Source: Bacteroidetes bacterium OLB12
GTDB taxonomy: Bacteria; Bacteroidota; Bacteroidia; Cytophagales; Cyclobacteriaceae
Assembly (NCBI GenBank): GCA_001567185.1
Contig: LNFR01000110.1
Coordinates: 124,001 to 188,000, forward strand
Direction of reading: 5' to 3'
DNA: 64,000 bases
Shown piece by piece: positions 17,362 through 27,450 of this stretch. The notes under the pieces are model-generated. The model did no database searches. It saw nothing but the letters and a program-made list of their open reading frames with translations, and was not told where the DNA came from. Within the stretch, counting starts at the first letter, position 1; each line of letters begins with the position of its first letter. Made by a program: the position numbers and the translations under genes.

Positions 17362-19824
17362 TTACGATCCACAAGCTTCGCATGCTTCCGGATTATCTAA
17401 TGAACAAGCCATATCGGCACGCTTCTGTTCCATATCCGAGAGTTTTACTTCAGGCTCGTTGTACGCAAGCGTTTGTTGTGTCTCTTTCGCGGCATACGTT
17501 ACCACAGGCTCGGCTGTTGCTGCAGCGGCTGAAGTTGCTGCTGGTTGTTGTACCGCAGATTTATCTAACGTAAACTTAATAGCATCGGCAGCAGCGGTTG
17601 AACGCAGGTAATACATGCCCGTTTTCAACCCTTTCTTCCAGGCATAGAAGTGCATAGAAGTAAGCTTACCAAAGTTTGGATCTGTTAAGTGTATGTTCAG
17701 ACTTTGACTTTGACAAATGTAAGCCCCGCGGTCGGCACTCATATCAATAATAGCCTTCTGCGAAATCTCCCATACCGTCTTGTAAATGTCTTTGATGTCC
17801 TGCGGAATTTCGGCAATGGGTTGAACCGAACCGTTGGTGGAAATCAGTTTCTGCCGCATGTTCTCGCTCCACAATCCCAGACCAATAAGGTCTTTCATCA
17901 GATGCTTGTTGGCAATGATAAACTCACCAGACAGTGTTCTGCGGGTGTAAATGTTTGAGGTGTATGGTTCAAAGCATTCGTTGTTGCCCAGAATCTGCGA
18001 GGTAGAAGCCGTAGGCATCGGAGCCAGCAGCAAGGAGTTACGTACACCGTTTTGCTTTACTTCTTTCTTCAGGGTTTCCCAATCCCAACGCCCTGAATCA
18101 GGAGTTACTCCCCACATATCAAACTGGAATATTCCTTTTGATACGGGCGAACCTTTGAATGTTTCATAAGGGCCGTGCTGCTTCGCCAGTTCCATAGATG
18201 CTTCCATGGAAGCGAAGTAGATGGTTTCATGAATCTCTTTGTTGAGCGCACGTGCTCCCGCAGAATCAAAAGGCATGCGCATCAGAATAAACGCATCGGC
18301 TAATCCTTGTACCCCAATGCCAATCGGGCGGTGGCGCATGTTTGAATTGCGGGCTTCAATTACCGGGTAGTAATTGATGTCGATTACTTTGTTCAGGTTG
18401 CGGGTAACCACTTTCGTGATTTCATACAACTTCTGATGGTCGAACGTGCCCTCTTCAGTTACAAACTTAGGCAACGCAATAGAGGCCAGGTTACACACGG
18501 CCACTTCATCGGGCGATGTGTATTCGATGATTTCTGTACACAGGTTGCTCGACTTGATGGTGCCTAGGTGCTTTTGATTGGACTTGCGGTTGGCAGCATC
18601 CTTATACAACATATAAGGGGTACCGGTTTCGATCTGAGCTTCCAGAATTTCGAACCAGAGATCCTGGGCTTTTACCTGTTTGCGGGCCTTGCCTTCTTTC
18701 TCGTATTTTTCATAGAGGCGTTCAAACTCTTCGCCCCAGCAATCGGCCAGGCCGGGAGCTTCGTTCGGGCAGAAGAGCGACCATATTTCGTTATTCTCGA
18801 TGCGTTTCATGAACAGGTCCGGAATCCACATAGCATAGAACAAATCGCGGGCACGCATTTCCTCTTTGCCGTGGTTCTTCTTCAGTTCCAGAAATTCAAA
18901 CACATCGGCATGCCAGGGTTCCAGGTAAATTGCAAAACTTCCTTTGCGCTTACCGCCACCCTGATCGACATACCGCGCGGTCATATCGAAGTTGCGCAGC
19001 ATGGGCACAATACCATTCGATGTTCCACCCGTTCCTTTGATGTAGGATCCCTTGGCGCGCACGTTGTGAATGCTGAGGCCAATACCACCAGCAGATTGCG
19101 AAATCTTGGCGGTTTGTTTTAAAGTATCGTAGATTCCATCAATGCTATCATCCTTCATGGTAAGGAGGAAGCAGGAGGAAAGCTGCGGCTTGGGTGTGCC
19201 GGCATTGAACAATGTAGGGGTGGCGTGTGTAAACCACTTCTCCGATAACAGATTATAGGTTTCAATTGCCGCGGCAATATCTTCACCATGAATACCTACT
19301 GCCACGCGCATGAGCAAATGTTGCGGGCGTTCTACCACTTTGTTGTCGATCTTCATCAGGTACGAGCGCTCCAGGGTTTTAAACCCGAAGTAGTCGTAAC
19401 TGAAATCGCGGTCGTAGATGATGGCTTCGTCCAGTTCGGCTGCGTGTTCGTGAATCACTTTCCAGGTTTCCTTGGAAATGAGCGGTGCGTTTTGTCCGGT
19501 TTTCGGATCCACGTACGTGTACAGTCTTTTCATGGTACTGGAAAAAGACTTACTGGTAACCTTGTGCAGGTTCGAAACGGCAATGCGTGCCGCCAGCTTG
19601 GCAAAGTCCGGATGGCGCGTGGTCATCGTGGCTGCAATTTCTGCAGCCAGGTTATCCAGTTCCTGGGTGGAAACGCCATCGTACAAGCCATTAATTACCT
19701 TCATGGCCACCTCTACAGGGTTGACAAATTTGGGATCTAAACCATAGCAGAGTTTTTCAATGCGGGCCGTGATTTTGTCAAACTTTACGGACTCCCGGTG
19801 TCCGTCACGTTTTAAAACGAGCAT
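17362..19824 (-). CDS. nrdA: Ribonucleoside-diphosphate reductase subunit alpha (class Ia)
   Basis: An 820-aa catalytic subunit that reduces NDPs to dNDPs. An N-terminal ATP-cone ([23 protein letters not shown]) indicates allosteric activity control. Core motifs include [16 protein letters not shown] (redox Cys), NLCTEI, the active-site [11 protein letters not shown] and [22 protein letters not shown]. The C-terminal redox pair is CEACGS at the extreme end, preceded by an Ala/Gln/Thr-rich linker of about 60 residues. It lies 54 bp downstream of nrdB on the same strand and probably shares its transcript. Confidence 0.97.
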   Translation of the reverse strand: MLVLKRDGHRESVKFDKITARIEKLCYGLDPKFVNPVEVAMKVINGLYDGVSTQELDNLAAEIAATMTTRHPDFAKLAARIAVSNLHKVTSKSFSSTMKRLYTYVDPKTGQNAPLISKETWKVIHEHAAELDEAIIYDRDFSYDYFGFKTLERSYLMKIDNKVVERPQHLLMRVAVGIHGEDIAAAIETYNLLSEKWFTHATPTLFNAGTPKPQLSSCFLLTMKDDSIDGIYDTLKQTAKISQSAGGIGLSIHNVRAKGSYIKGTGGTSNGIVPMLRNFDMTARYVDQGGGKRKGSFAIYLEPWHADVFEFLELKKNHGKEEMRARDLFYAMWIPDLFMKRIENNEIWSLFCPNEAPGLADCWGEEFERLYEKYEKEGKARKQVKAQDLWFEILEAQIETGTPYMLYKDAANRKSNQKHLGTIKSSNLCTEIIEYTSPDEVAVCNLASIALPKFVTEEGTFDHQKLYEITKVVTRNLNKVIDINYYPVIEARNSNMRHRPIGIGVQGLADAFILMRMPFDSAGARALNKEIHETIYFASMEASMELAKQHGPYETFKGSPVSKGIFQFDMWGVTPDSGRWDWETLKKEVKQNGVRNSLLLAPMPTASTSQILGNNECFEPYTSNIYTRRTLSGEFIIANKHLMKDLIGLGLWSENMRQKLISTNGSVQPIAEIPQDIKDIYKTVWEISQKAIIDMSADRGAYICQSQSLNIHLTDPNFGKLTSMHFYAWKKGLKTGMYYLRSTAAADAIKFTLDKSAVQQPAATSAAAATAEPVVTYAAKETQQTLAYNEPEVKLSDMEQKRADMACSLDNPEACEACGS

Positions 19825-19878
19825 TTCAAATAGGGTTGTGTGGTAAACAAAAAGTTTAAAAAATGTGATTCGAATGTA

Positions 19879-20868
19879 TCAAAAATCTTCGTTCAGTGAA
19901 AACTTGGGAGCACTTTCTTTTTCGGTGCTCTTCATTACTCCGGCTTTTTGATATTCGGCTACACGCTTTTCGAAGAAATTGGTTTTTCCGCGCAGCGAAA
20001 TCATATCCATGAAATCAAACGGGTTGGTAGCATCGTAGATTTTCTTTCCGATTAATTCGTTGAGGAGGCGATCGGCCACAAACTCAATGTATTGACGCAT
20101 TTGTGCGGCATTCATACCAATCAAATTAACCGGAAGGGCATCGGTAACAAATTCTTTTTCAATTTCTACGGCATCTTTAATAATCTCAATTACTTTTTCT
20201 TCTGGTAATTTGTTGATTACGTGCTGTGTGTAGAGATGGCAGGCAAAATCGCAGTGCAAGCCTTCATCGCGCGAGATCAGCTCGTTCGAGAAACTCAAGC
20301 CGGGCATCAGGCCACGTTTCTTTAACCAGAAGATCGAACAGAAAGAACCTGAGAAGAATATCCCTTCAACCGCTGCAAACGCAATTAAACGCTCCTGAAA
20401 ATTTCCTTGCGAAATCCAGCGCAGCGCCCAATCAGCTTTTTTCTTTACACAATCCATCGTGTCAATGGCGTGGAACAACTTGTCTTTTTCTTTGGGATCC
20501 TTTACATAGGTGTCTATTAATAAAGAGTAGGTTTCTGAGTGGATGTTTTCAATGGCAATCTGAAAGCCGTAAAAGAACTTGGCCTCGGTATATTGTACTT
20601 CTCCCACAAAATGTTCGGCCAGGTTTTCGTTCACAATGCCATCGCTGGCTGCAAAAAATGCCAACACATGGGTGATAAAATGACGCTCGCCATCGTTCAG
20701 GTTGGCCCAATCCTTCAAATCATGGCTCAGATCAATCTCTTCGGCTGTCCAGAAACTGGCCTCGGCCTGTTTATAAAACTTCCAGATATCGTGGTGAACG
20801 ATCGGGAAGAGCACAAAACGGTCTTTGTTTTCTTTTAGAATGGGTTCTTCAGGCAGGTGTGCACTCAT
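19879..20868 (-). CDS. nrdB: Ribonucleoside-diphosphate reductase subunit beta (class Ia, eukaryote-like R2)
   Basis: A 329-aa radical-generating subunit. The metal-site and radical segment [21 protein letters not shown] (about residues 100-120) matches the eukaryotic R2 pattern; Tyr114 is the predicted radical site and Glu107/His110 are metal ligands. [11 protein letters not shown] supplies the first acidic ligand and DEGLHCDF the second His motif. It is upstream of nrdA in transcription. The tail [11 protein letters not shown] is the R1-docking peptide. Confidence 0.97.
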   Translation of the reverse strand: MSAHLPEEPILKENKDRFVLFPIVHHDIWKFYKQAEASFWTAEEIDLSHDLKDWANLNDGERHFITHVLAFFAASDGIVNENLAEHFVGEVQYTEAKFFYGFQIAIENIHSETYSLLIDTYVKDPKEKDKLFHAIDTMDCVKKKADWALRWISQGNFQERLIAFAAVEGIFFSGSFCSIFWLKKRGLMPGLSFSNELISRDEGLHCDFACHLYTQHVINKLPEEKVIEIIKDAVEIEKEFVTDALPVNLIGMNAAQMRQYIEFVADRLLNELIGKKIYDATNPFDFMDMISLRGKTNFFEKRVAEYQKAGVMKSTEKESAPKFSLNEDF

Positions 20869-21408
20869 AAAAAATTATCCTTTAAATGTTATACAAAACA
20901 GCTAACTCAGTAGGCCTCAGTTAACTAAAAATTCCTTTTGGTTTCTCTTCAGAAGTCGAATTGAAAATGAGCTTGTCAATTCGCAAAAGAGTAAGGAAAC
21001 AAAGATTTGAAATGATGCAGTAAAATCAAAGGACAAAATCCGGAGTGCGCACAGCTGAAAGAATTGTTCAATGCGATAATGAGATCAAAAGGTATTCATT
21101 CTCATTCACTTAAATCTGATAACTGAACCATACACTTAACTGAATATTTTTTGATTTTTTTTGATGAATTTTTTCGCTCGAAAAAAGTTGTGTACGCAAC
21201 ATAAATAGCAGGTAAAAAAAATCGGAGGCTACTCAAAAGTTGAAGTGAGCGGGCGGTATTTTTTCCTTGTGTTATGGCCTTGCTAGGTATAAGCCTTCGC
21301 GGGGGGTATTACGGGTATTTGTCGGGTTGATTCTCAGATTTTTTAGCTTAACAGACCTCAAATAATTGTATAAAAACGGGATTTTGTACAAAATATGTGA
21401 ATGGGGGG
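20869..21408. other. 540-bp intergenic region between nrdB and the rplU promoter
   Basis: AT-rich with no open frame of note. It holds a symmetric element at 20957-20983 (separate entry) and a near-palindrome of T and A runs around CGCTCG at 21169-21186. I see no clear NrdR box and no exact TAnnTTTG box on the minus strand for nrdB. Confidence 0.5.
20957..20983. repeat. Inverted repeat upstream of nrdB
   Basis: Perfect 8-bp arms CGAATTGA (20957-20964) and TCAATTCG (20976-20983) are separated by 11 bp, about 90-115 bp before the nrdB start. The geometry suits an operator for a dimeric regulator. Confidence 0.4.
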
Positions 21409-21438
21409 TTGGTTATGTGTTTGATTGACTTATCTTTG
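21409..21438 (+). promoter_or_regulatory. Promoter for rplU-rpmA
   Basis: TTG (21409-21411), a 19-bp spacer and TATCTTTG (21431-21438) match the Bacteroidota consensus exactly. The -7 box is followed by CAGTCC, as at the rpsP and rplS promoters. The leader is about 20-25 nt. Confidence 0.87.
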
Positions 21439-21466
21439 CAGTCCAAAATTTTAAACCATCCAAAAA

Positions 21467-21775
21467 ATGTACGCAATCGTTGATATTGCCGGAAAGCAGT
21501 TTAAGGTGGCTAAAGATCAATATATCTATGCTCCGAAAATGGAGGGTGAAGCTGGCGCGAACGTGTCGTTCGATAAGGTTTTACTACTCGATAATAATGG
21601 CAGCATAGAAGTTGGCGCCCCTACTGTAAAAGGTGTAAAAGTATCAGGTAAGATACTGGAGCACGTAAAAGGAAACAAAGTGATCGTTTTCAAGAAGAAG
21701 CGAAGAAAAGGGTATGCGGTAAAGAATGGCCACCGCCAGCAGTTTACCAAGGTGCAGATTGAAAGCATCGGTTAA
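21467..21775 (+). CDS. rplU: 50S ribosomal protein L21
   Basis: A 102-aa protein beginning MYAIVDIAGKQFKV and containing VIVFKKKRRKGYAVKNGHRQQFT, both diagnostic of L21. Full length. It binds 23S rRNA in the large subunit. It sits 35 bp before rpmA, the usual order, with an exact promoter upstream. Confidence 0.98.
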   Translation: MYAIVDIAGKQFKVAKDQYIYAPKMEGEAGANVSFDKVLLLDNNGSIEVGAPTVKGVKVSGKILEHVKGNKVIVFKKKRRKGYAVKNGHRQQFTKVQIESIG

Positions 21776-21810
21776 TTCTAAATGTTGAATCTTAAATTTT
21801 GAATTGAGCA

Positions 21811-22068
21811 ATGGCACATAAAAAAGGGGAAGGTAAAGTAAAGAACGGCCGGGAATCGGAAAGTAAACGGTTGGGCATAAAAGTATTTGGCGGTCAGAAG
21901 GTAATTGCCGGTAATATTATAGTGCGCCAGCGGGGCACAAAACATAATGCGGGCCGTAATGTGGGTATGGGTAAAGATCATACCTTGTTTGCATTGACAA
22001 ACGGAGTAGTTGTTTTCAAAAAAGGAAAAGCAAATAAATCGTTTGTATCTGTTCAGGCTGAAGCCTGA
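21811..22068 (+). CDS. rpmA: 50S ribosomal protein L27
   Basis: An 85-aa protein with the standard [16 protein letters not shown] start, [13 protein letters not shown] and [20 protein letters not shown]. No N-terminal pre-sequence needing cleavage is present. It is cotranscribed with rplU and followed by an intrinsic terminator. Confidence 0.98.
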   Translation: MAHKKGEGKVKNGRESESKRLGIKVFGGQKVIAGNIIVRQRGTKHNAGRNVGMGKDHTLFALTNGVVVFKKGKANKSFVSVQAEA

Positions 22069-22094
22069 TCTTAATAAATCACTGAATTTTGTTG

Positions 22095-22130
22095 AAAAGG
22101 CGCCAATTTCTGGGCGCCTTTTTGTTTTTT
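22095..22130 (+). terminator. Intrinsic terminator of rplU-rpmA
   Basis: A perfect stem AAAAGGCGCC / GGCGCCTTTT with an 8-nt loop is followed by TGTTTTTT. Confidence 0.92.
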
Positions 22131-22385
22131 ATACCCGTGTTGTACCCTGAAAGGCGTAATTTTTTTGATATTCTTTTTTGGACCTATTTGCAAAATATTA
22201 TTTGGATAGGTGAGGCAAAAGGCGCTATTCCGCATTTTATTCTGTTGCGCAATCGTTGAAGTCTGAATTTTTATTCTGTTTTGTAAGTATTTGCGATATT
22301 AAATTAGGGAATTGTTAAGTCCTTGTTTTTTTTGAATGAATAATATCTGTTAGATTTAACCCTTTATTAACCTAAACCTTAACCT

Positions 22386-25300
22386 ATGAAGAAGTTTTTA
22401 CTACTATGCTTCTCATTCGTTTTTGTGATCAGTGCTTGGGCACAGGAACGGGTGGTTTCGGGTAAAGTAACATCTGCAGAAGATGGGTCTGCTTTGCCTG
22501 GAGTAAACGTGGTTCTGAAAGGAACCACAAATGGAACTGTAACCGATTCTGACGGGGGTTACAGACTTACAATTCCTGCCGGTGGCGGAACACTCACTTT
22601 TTCTTTTATCGGCTTTGCTTCTAAAGATGAAGTGATTGGCGAAAGATCAGTAGTGGATGTAGTCTTAGGCCTTGATGTTCAGCAATTGGGTGAAGTTGTG
22701 GTAACTGCCGTGGGTATTGAGCGTGAGAAAAAATCGCTTGGATACTCGGTGGCTTCCGTAAATTCGGAAAACATCCAGTCACGCTCTGAAGTAGATCCGC
22801 TGCGGGCGCTTCAGGGTAAAATGCCCGGTGTGAATATTGGCGGAACGGGTGGTGCACCCGGTCAGTCAACCAAAATCAACATCCGCGGAATGTCGTCCAT
22901 GACCGGAAATACACAGCCGTTATTTGTGGTTGATGGAATTCCTTTTGACAATTCGACAAACGAAGGAACCGGCTCAAGCCAAAACACGGTGTTTTCAAAC
23001 AGGGCCTTTGACCTGGATCCTAATAACATTGAGAGTATCTCTATATTGAAAGGGGCCGCTGCATCAGCGCTGTATGGAAGCCGCGCCACCAATGGTGTGG
23101 TGGTTATTACCACTAAAGCAGCAAAGAAAAATTCTAAAAAGGGATTAGAGATTACGTATAACAGCTCTTATAACATTGAGGAGATTTCGGGTATTCCAGA
23201 TTACCAGGATGTTTATACACAAGGATCAAACCAGGTTTACAATGGTGGTTTTATTGGTAACTGGGGTGCTCCATTCCCGAACCATGTGGATGCCATCAAT
23301 GCGCAATATGGTACCAACTATACCAAAACCTATGGTGTTTACCCGGATGGCCAGCCTTATCCGGATGGAACAGCGCCTAACCCAATTAATAACCGCTACC
23401 CAAATCTTTTCCCCCAGTTTGTTCAACAATATACCCGTACAGATAATGGACAAACTGTAAACGTTTCTGCTCCTTATAAAATCGAACCACATGATATTAT
23501 CGGTGGCTTCTTCAGGCAGGGTAAAATTCTGGAAAACGCCATTCAGATATCTTCCGGATCAGATAAAGCAACCATTAATGCAGGTGCTTCCAGAATGACC
23601 CAGGATGGTATGGTGCCAAATACCGAGGCAACCAGAACAACATTAAGTTTTGGTGGTAATGGTCAGTTAGATAACGGATTGTTTTTGTCGGGTACTGTTA
23701 ATTACGCTAACACCACCCAACAATCACCTCAATCAGGAGGTAGTGTGTTTGTGGACTATGCGGGTGGTAATGGTGGTAGCACGATCTATTCCCGCCTGTT
23801 CTACTTACCGCGCAATTTCGATTTGAACGGTCTTCCGTTTGAGAATCCGGTTGATGGATCCAACATATTCTATCGTGCGTTGGATAATCCGCTTTGGATT
23901 GCAAAATATAACCTGTACACCAGTAATGTAAACCGGGTTTATGGTAACCTTACGGCCAGCTATGATATTACCAGTTGGTTGAATGTTGTACTAAAGGGTG
24001 GTGTGAATACGTACAGCGAAGCCCGCAGAAACATTCTTCGCAAGGGAGGTATTGCAGATCCAAACGGTACGATCTGGACGGAAGATTTAACCAATACAGA
24101 ACAGGACTATAACCTGATTGTAACGTTCAATAAGGAATTGAACGAAAATTTCAACCTTAGGGTGTTAGCTGGTTTTAACGCCAATCAGCGTGAATACGCT
24201 GCGCGCAAAGTAACGGGCAGCAATGTAATTTCTTCAGGATTATACCGAACAGATGCAACATCCACCCAAATAGTTGATTATGACTATTTACGGTTAAGAA
24301 GGTTGTTGGGTGCTTATACAGATATCTCGTTATCGTTCAAAGATTATTTATTCCTGAATGTGGTTGCCCGAAACGACAAGTCCTCTACGCTTCCTAAGGG
24401 TAACAACAGTTATTTTTATCCTGGAGCAAGTTTGTCTTTCGTAGCAAGCGATGCGATTGAAATGCCGTCTTTTATTAACCGATTGAAAGTACGGGCAGGT
24501 TATACCAAAGTAGGTAATGACGCCAGCCCTTATTTAACAGGAGTTGTTTATTCGCTTGCAACACCCTACACCCCTTCTGGTGGAAACGCGGTTAACCGGG
24601 CTGCTTTGAGTAATACACTGGGTAATCCGAATTTAAAACCAGAATTTACTACGGAGGCTGAAGCAGGTCTTGAAGCAGGCTTTCTTGATGGAAAAATTGG
24701 CTTGGATTTAACCTACTTCTCTCGGGTTTCTACCGATCAGATTGCTTCGGCTGCTGTTGCCCGTTCCAGCGGATTTTCTACGGAAATAGTAAACGTTGGA
24801 GAATTGACAAACAAAGGCTGGGAAATTGGACTGGATCTTAATCCGGTAAAATTGAGCAATGGCTTTAGCTGGAACTCCTATGTTGCGTTCACTAAGATTA
24901 AGTCATTAATTGTAGATGCCGGACCTACCGGTGAAATTATTATTGGCGGCCCGGGTGGAGGTTATGGTCAAACCATTCACAGAAACGGATTCCCTTATGC
25001 TCAGATTTTTGGTAGCAAAAATGCAAGAGATGATGAGGGCAACTTGTTGATCGACCCGCAAACCGGTATGCCGTTCGCACTACCTACCGACTATGTAGTT
25101 GGTGATCCAAACCCTGATTTTACGCTGGGTTGGACTAACACCTTTGCATACAAAAACTTCACACTCAGTTTCCTGATCGACTGGAGACAAGGTGGTGACC
25201 TGCTCTCATTCTCGGCAGCATCGCTCTTATTGCGCGGTCAACTTGCTAATAGTGTGGATCGGGAAGCTTTGCGTGTGGTTCCAGGTGTGCTTGGAAGCCC

Positions 25301-25688
25301 TCAGACATTTGAACCTATTTTGGATGACAATGGCGATAAGATAGTTAATACCATTCCGGTAACATCCTTTGACACTCACTTCTCAAACGGATGGGGTGCT
25401 TACGGTCAAACCGAGGTAAACATCTACGATGCAACGACTATTCGCCTGCGCGAAATTTCATTAGGCTATGTGGTGCCAAAAACACTTTTGGCAAAAACTC
25501 CGTTTGGCTCAGCAAAAATTTCCGTTTCAGGCAGAAACCTTTGGTGGAAGGCCCCTAATATGTTGGAAGGTTTGAACTTTGACCCTGAGTCATCAGGTAT
25601 TGTATCGTCTTCTAACGTACAGGGCTTTGAATATGGAGCTGCTCCTACAACAAGACGTTATGGAGTGAACTTATCGCTTACATTCTAA
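22386..25688 (+). CDS. SusC/RagA family TonB-linked outer membrane protein
   Basis: An 1100-aa TonB-dependent importer. The signal peptide is MKKFLLLCFSFVFVISAWAQ. A carboxypeptidase-regulatory-like domain (about residues 24-95) contains DGSALPGVNVVLKGT and DSDGGYRLTIP. The plug follows (LGEVVVTAVGIEREKKSLGY, then the SusC signature GMSSMTGNTQPLFVVDGIP). The barrel ends in a terminal aromatic residue (YGVNLSLTF). It pairs with the SusD protein 25 bp downstream. The 255-bp leader region before it is AT-rich; I see only weak promoter-like elements (TAGATTTA at 22351). Confidence 0.96.
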   Translation: MKKFLLLCFSFVFVISAWAQERVVSGKVTSAEDGSALPGVNVVLKGTTNGTVTDSDGGYRLTIPAGGGTLTFSFIGFASKDEVIGERSVVDVVLGLDVQQLGEVVVTAVGIEREKKSLGYSVASVNSENIQSRSEVDPLRALQGKMPGVNIGGTGGAPGQSTKINIRGMSSMTGNTQPLFVVDGIPFDNSTNEGTGSSQNTVFSNRAFDLDPNNIESISILKGAAASALYGSRATNGVVVITTKAAKKNSKKGLEITYNSSYNIEEISGIPDYQDVYTQGSNQVYNGGFIGNWGAPFPNHVDAINAQYGTNYTKTYGVYPDGQPYPDGTAPNPINNRYPNLFPQFVQQYTRTDNGQTVNVSAPYKIEPHDIIGGFFRQGKILENAIQISSGSDKATINAGASRMTQDGMVPNTEATRTTLSFGGNGQLDNGLFLSGTVNYANTTQQSPQSGGSVFVDYAGGNGGSTIYSRLFYLPRNFDLNGLPFENPVDGSNIFYRALDNPLWIAKYNLYTSNVNRVYGNLTASYDITSWLNVVLKGGVNTYSEARRNILRKGGIADPNGTIWTEDLTNTEQDYNLIVTFNKELNENFNLRVLAGFNANQREYAARKVTGSNVISSGLYRTDATSTQIVDYDYLRLRRLLGAYTDISLSFKDYLFLNVVARNDKSSTLPKGNNSYFYPGASLSFVASDAIEMPSFINRLKVRAGYTKVGNDASPYLTGVVYSLATPYTPSGGNAVNRAALSNTLGNPNLKPEFTTEAEAGLEAGFLDGKIGLDLTYFSRVSTDQIASAAVARSSGFSTEIVNVGELTNKGWEIGLDLNPVKLSNGFSWNSYVAFTKIKSLIVDAGPTGEIIIGGPGGGYGQTIHRNGFPYAQIFGSKNARDDEGNLLIDPQTGMPFALPTDYVVGDPNPDFTLGWTNTFAYKNFTLSFLIDWRQGGDLLSFSAASLLLRGQLANSVDREALRVVPGVLGSPQTFEPILDDNGDKIVNTIPVTSFDTHFSNGWGAYGQTEVNIYDATTIRLREISLGYVVPKTLLAKTPFGSAKISVSGRNLWWKAPNMLEGLNFDPESSGIVSSSNVQGFEYGAAPTTRRYGVNLSLTF

Positions 25689-25713
25689 TTGTTTAAATAC
25701 TAATTTTTCGATC

Positions 25714-27444
25714 ATGAAAAAATTTCAAAAGAAAGGCAGTTTGATGCTGGTAATAGCCTTGCTATTTACGGTATCATCCTGCGACTTATTTGACCTGGAT
25801 ATAAACACCGATCCCAATAACCCTTCTCAGGCTTCGTTGGAATTGTTGTTGACAAACGTGATGTTAGATGCTTCCTCCACATTTGCCGGTGGTTTAAATA
25901 ATGCCACTTCCGGATTTTTGGGACACACTACTTCAACAGATGATCATAACATGAACAACACTTCATGGAATGGTACCTGGAACTTTCTGTATAGCGGCCC
26001 GCTGAATGATTTGGAACGAATTATCAGGGCAGCAACAGCACAGGGAAATAACCCGCACTACCTGGCAGTTGCGCAGATATTAAAGGCTTATTACTTCAGT
26101 TTGATGGTTGACCTTTGGGGTGATGTTCCTTACTCGGAAGCTTTCCAGGGCGATCAGGGTAACAAAACACCGGCATATGATGATCAGGCTACCATTTATG
26201 CGGATCTGATTAAATTATGCGATGATGCAATTGCAAATATTGCATTAACAAGCCCTGTACGGGTACTGGGTGATGTTATCTATAACAATGGCGGAACAGG
26301 AGTTTCTGCTTCCACTCAAATGGGCAGATGGAGAAGGGCAGCAAAGTCGTTAAAACTTCGTTTGTTACTTCAAACAAGCCGGGTAGATGCTTCCGCTGCT
26401 GCAAAGATTCAGGCTCTTGTTGATGAAGGCGACCTTATCCTTACCGCAGCGAATGATTTCCAATTTAAGTTTGGCGTACTTCAGAATCCGGACGATCGCC
26501 ATCCCTGGTATCAGAGTGGTTATTCAGGTGGTGAAGCTGGATTTTCGTATTACGGACATCAGTTCATGTACGAAATGTTGCTGAATGGAGACCCACGGAC
26601 ACCTTTTTACTTTCATCGCCAAACAGAGGATATTCTGGATCCGGCCGATCCAACCGATAAGCAAACCATACCCTGTTCACAACGTAGCGATTGTACGTAT
26701 GGATATTTTGTTTTGAATGGTAATATCACCAATGCCTTATTTGGTCGTGACCCGGATGCTTTAACTTCAAGCCAGGCAGAATATTTGGCTGGTTATTTTG
26801 GCAGGGACCGTGCTGATCCGTCCGGTATTCCAAACGATAACCCACTTAGAACCACAGTAGGTGCTTACCCTGCTGCCGGTGTTTGGGATGGTGCTGCCGC
26901 AGCAGGTGGTGGAAATAAAGGAAGGGGTGATGGAATTTTCCCTATGATTACCTCTTGGATGATGAACTTTTATTTATTGGAAGCTCAGATTTCGTTGGGA
27001 GTTGTAACTGGAAAGACAGATGATGCCTTGCTTCGTGATGCCCTAAATCAGCAAATCGACAAAGTGTTTTCGTTAGGTGCTGCGGTAGGGGGAAATACAG
27101 ACCCATCTACCTGGACATTCCCAATTGCCTATAAGACAAAAGCCGACTTTGTGAATGGAGTAGTTGCAGGATATCCCATAGCGGGTACCGAAGGTGCAAA
27201 ACTTCAGTATGCGCTTAAACAAGCCTGGTTTGCAAATCATGGTAATGGCTTTGAGCTTTATAATACATTTAGAAGAACTGGATTTCCTGCCGATTTGCAG
27301 GCTCCTCTTCAGGCTCCCCGTCAGTTTGCATTAAGTTTACCTTATGTTCAGGATGAGTTGAATTTGAATCCACAGACTCCTACTAAGGTGTACGATAGTC
27401 CGAGCGATGCAATTTTCTGGGATGTGATTAAGTATCAGTTTTAA
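25714..27444 (+). CDS. SusD/RagB family nutrient-binding outer membrane lipoprotein
   Basis: A 576-aa surface lipoprotein that caps the SusC channel. The signal peptide ends in a lipobox with Cys at LFTVSSCDLFDLD, followed by NTDPNNPSQASLE, a SusD-like_2 type start. Helical TPR-like elements follow (ILKAYYFSLMVDLWGDVPYSEAF, typical). The C-terminal half has the usual long loops. Directly downstream of susC, and only 6 bp before the lipoprotein gene, so one operon. No glycoside hydrolase lies nearby to suggest the substrate. Confidence 0.95.
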   Translation: MKKFQKKGSLMLVIALLFTVSSCDLFDLDINTDPNNPSQASLELLLTNVMLDASSTFAGGLNNATSGFLGHTTSTDDHNMNNTSWNGTWNFLYSGPLNDLERIIRAATAQGNNPHYLAVAQILKAYYFSLMVDLWGDVPYSEAFQGDQGNKTPAYDDQATIYADLIKLCDDAIANIALTSPVRVLGDVIYNNGGTGVSASTQMGRWRRAAKSLKLRLLLQTSRVDASAAAKIQALVDEGDLILTAANDFQFKFGVLQNPDDRHPWYQSGYSGGEAGFSYYGHQFMYEMLLNGDPRTPFYFHRQTEDILDPADPTDKQTIPCSQRSDCTYGYFVLNGNITNALFGRDPDALTSSQAEYLAGYFGRDRADPSGIPNDNPLRTTVGAYPAAGVWDGAAAAGGGNKGRGDGIFPMITSWMMNFYLLEAQISLGVVTGKTDDALLRDALNQQIDKVFSLGAAVGGNTDPSTWTFPIAYKTKADFVNGVVAGYPIAGTEGAKLQYALKQAWFANHGNGFELYNTFRRTGFPADLQAPLQAPRQFALSLPYVQDELNLNPQTPTKVYDSPSDAIFWDVIKYQF

Positions 27445-27450
27445 TAGCCA

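Noticed and set aside
20869-21466. tRNA or small RNA gene in the nrdB-rplU gap
   Set aside because: No cloverleaf pattern and no strong terminator pairing was seen; only a promoter and a symmetric element.
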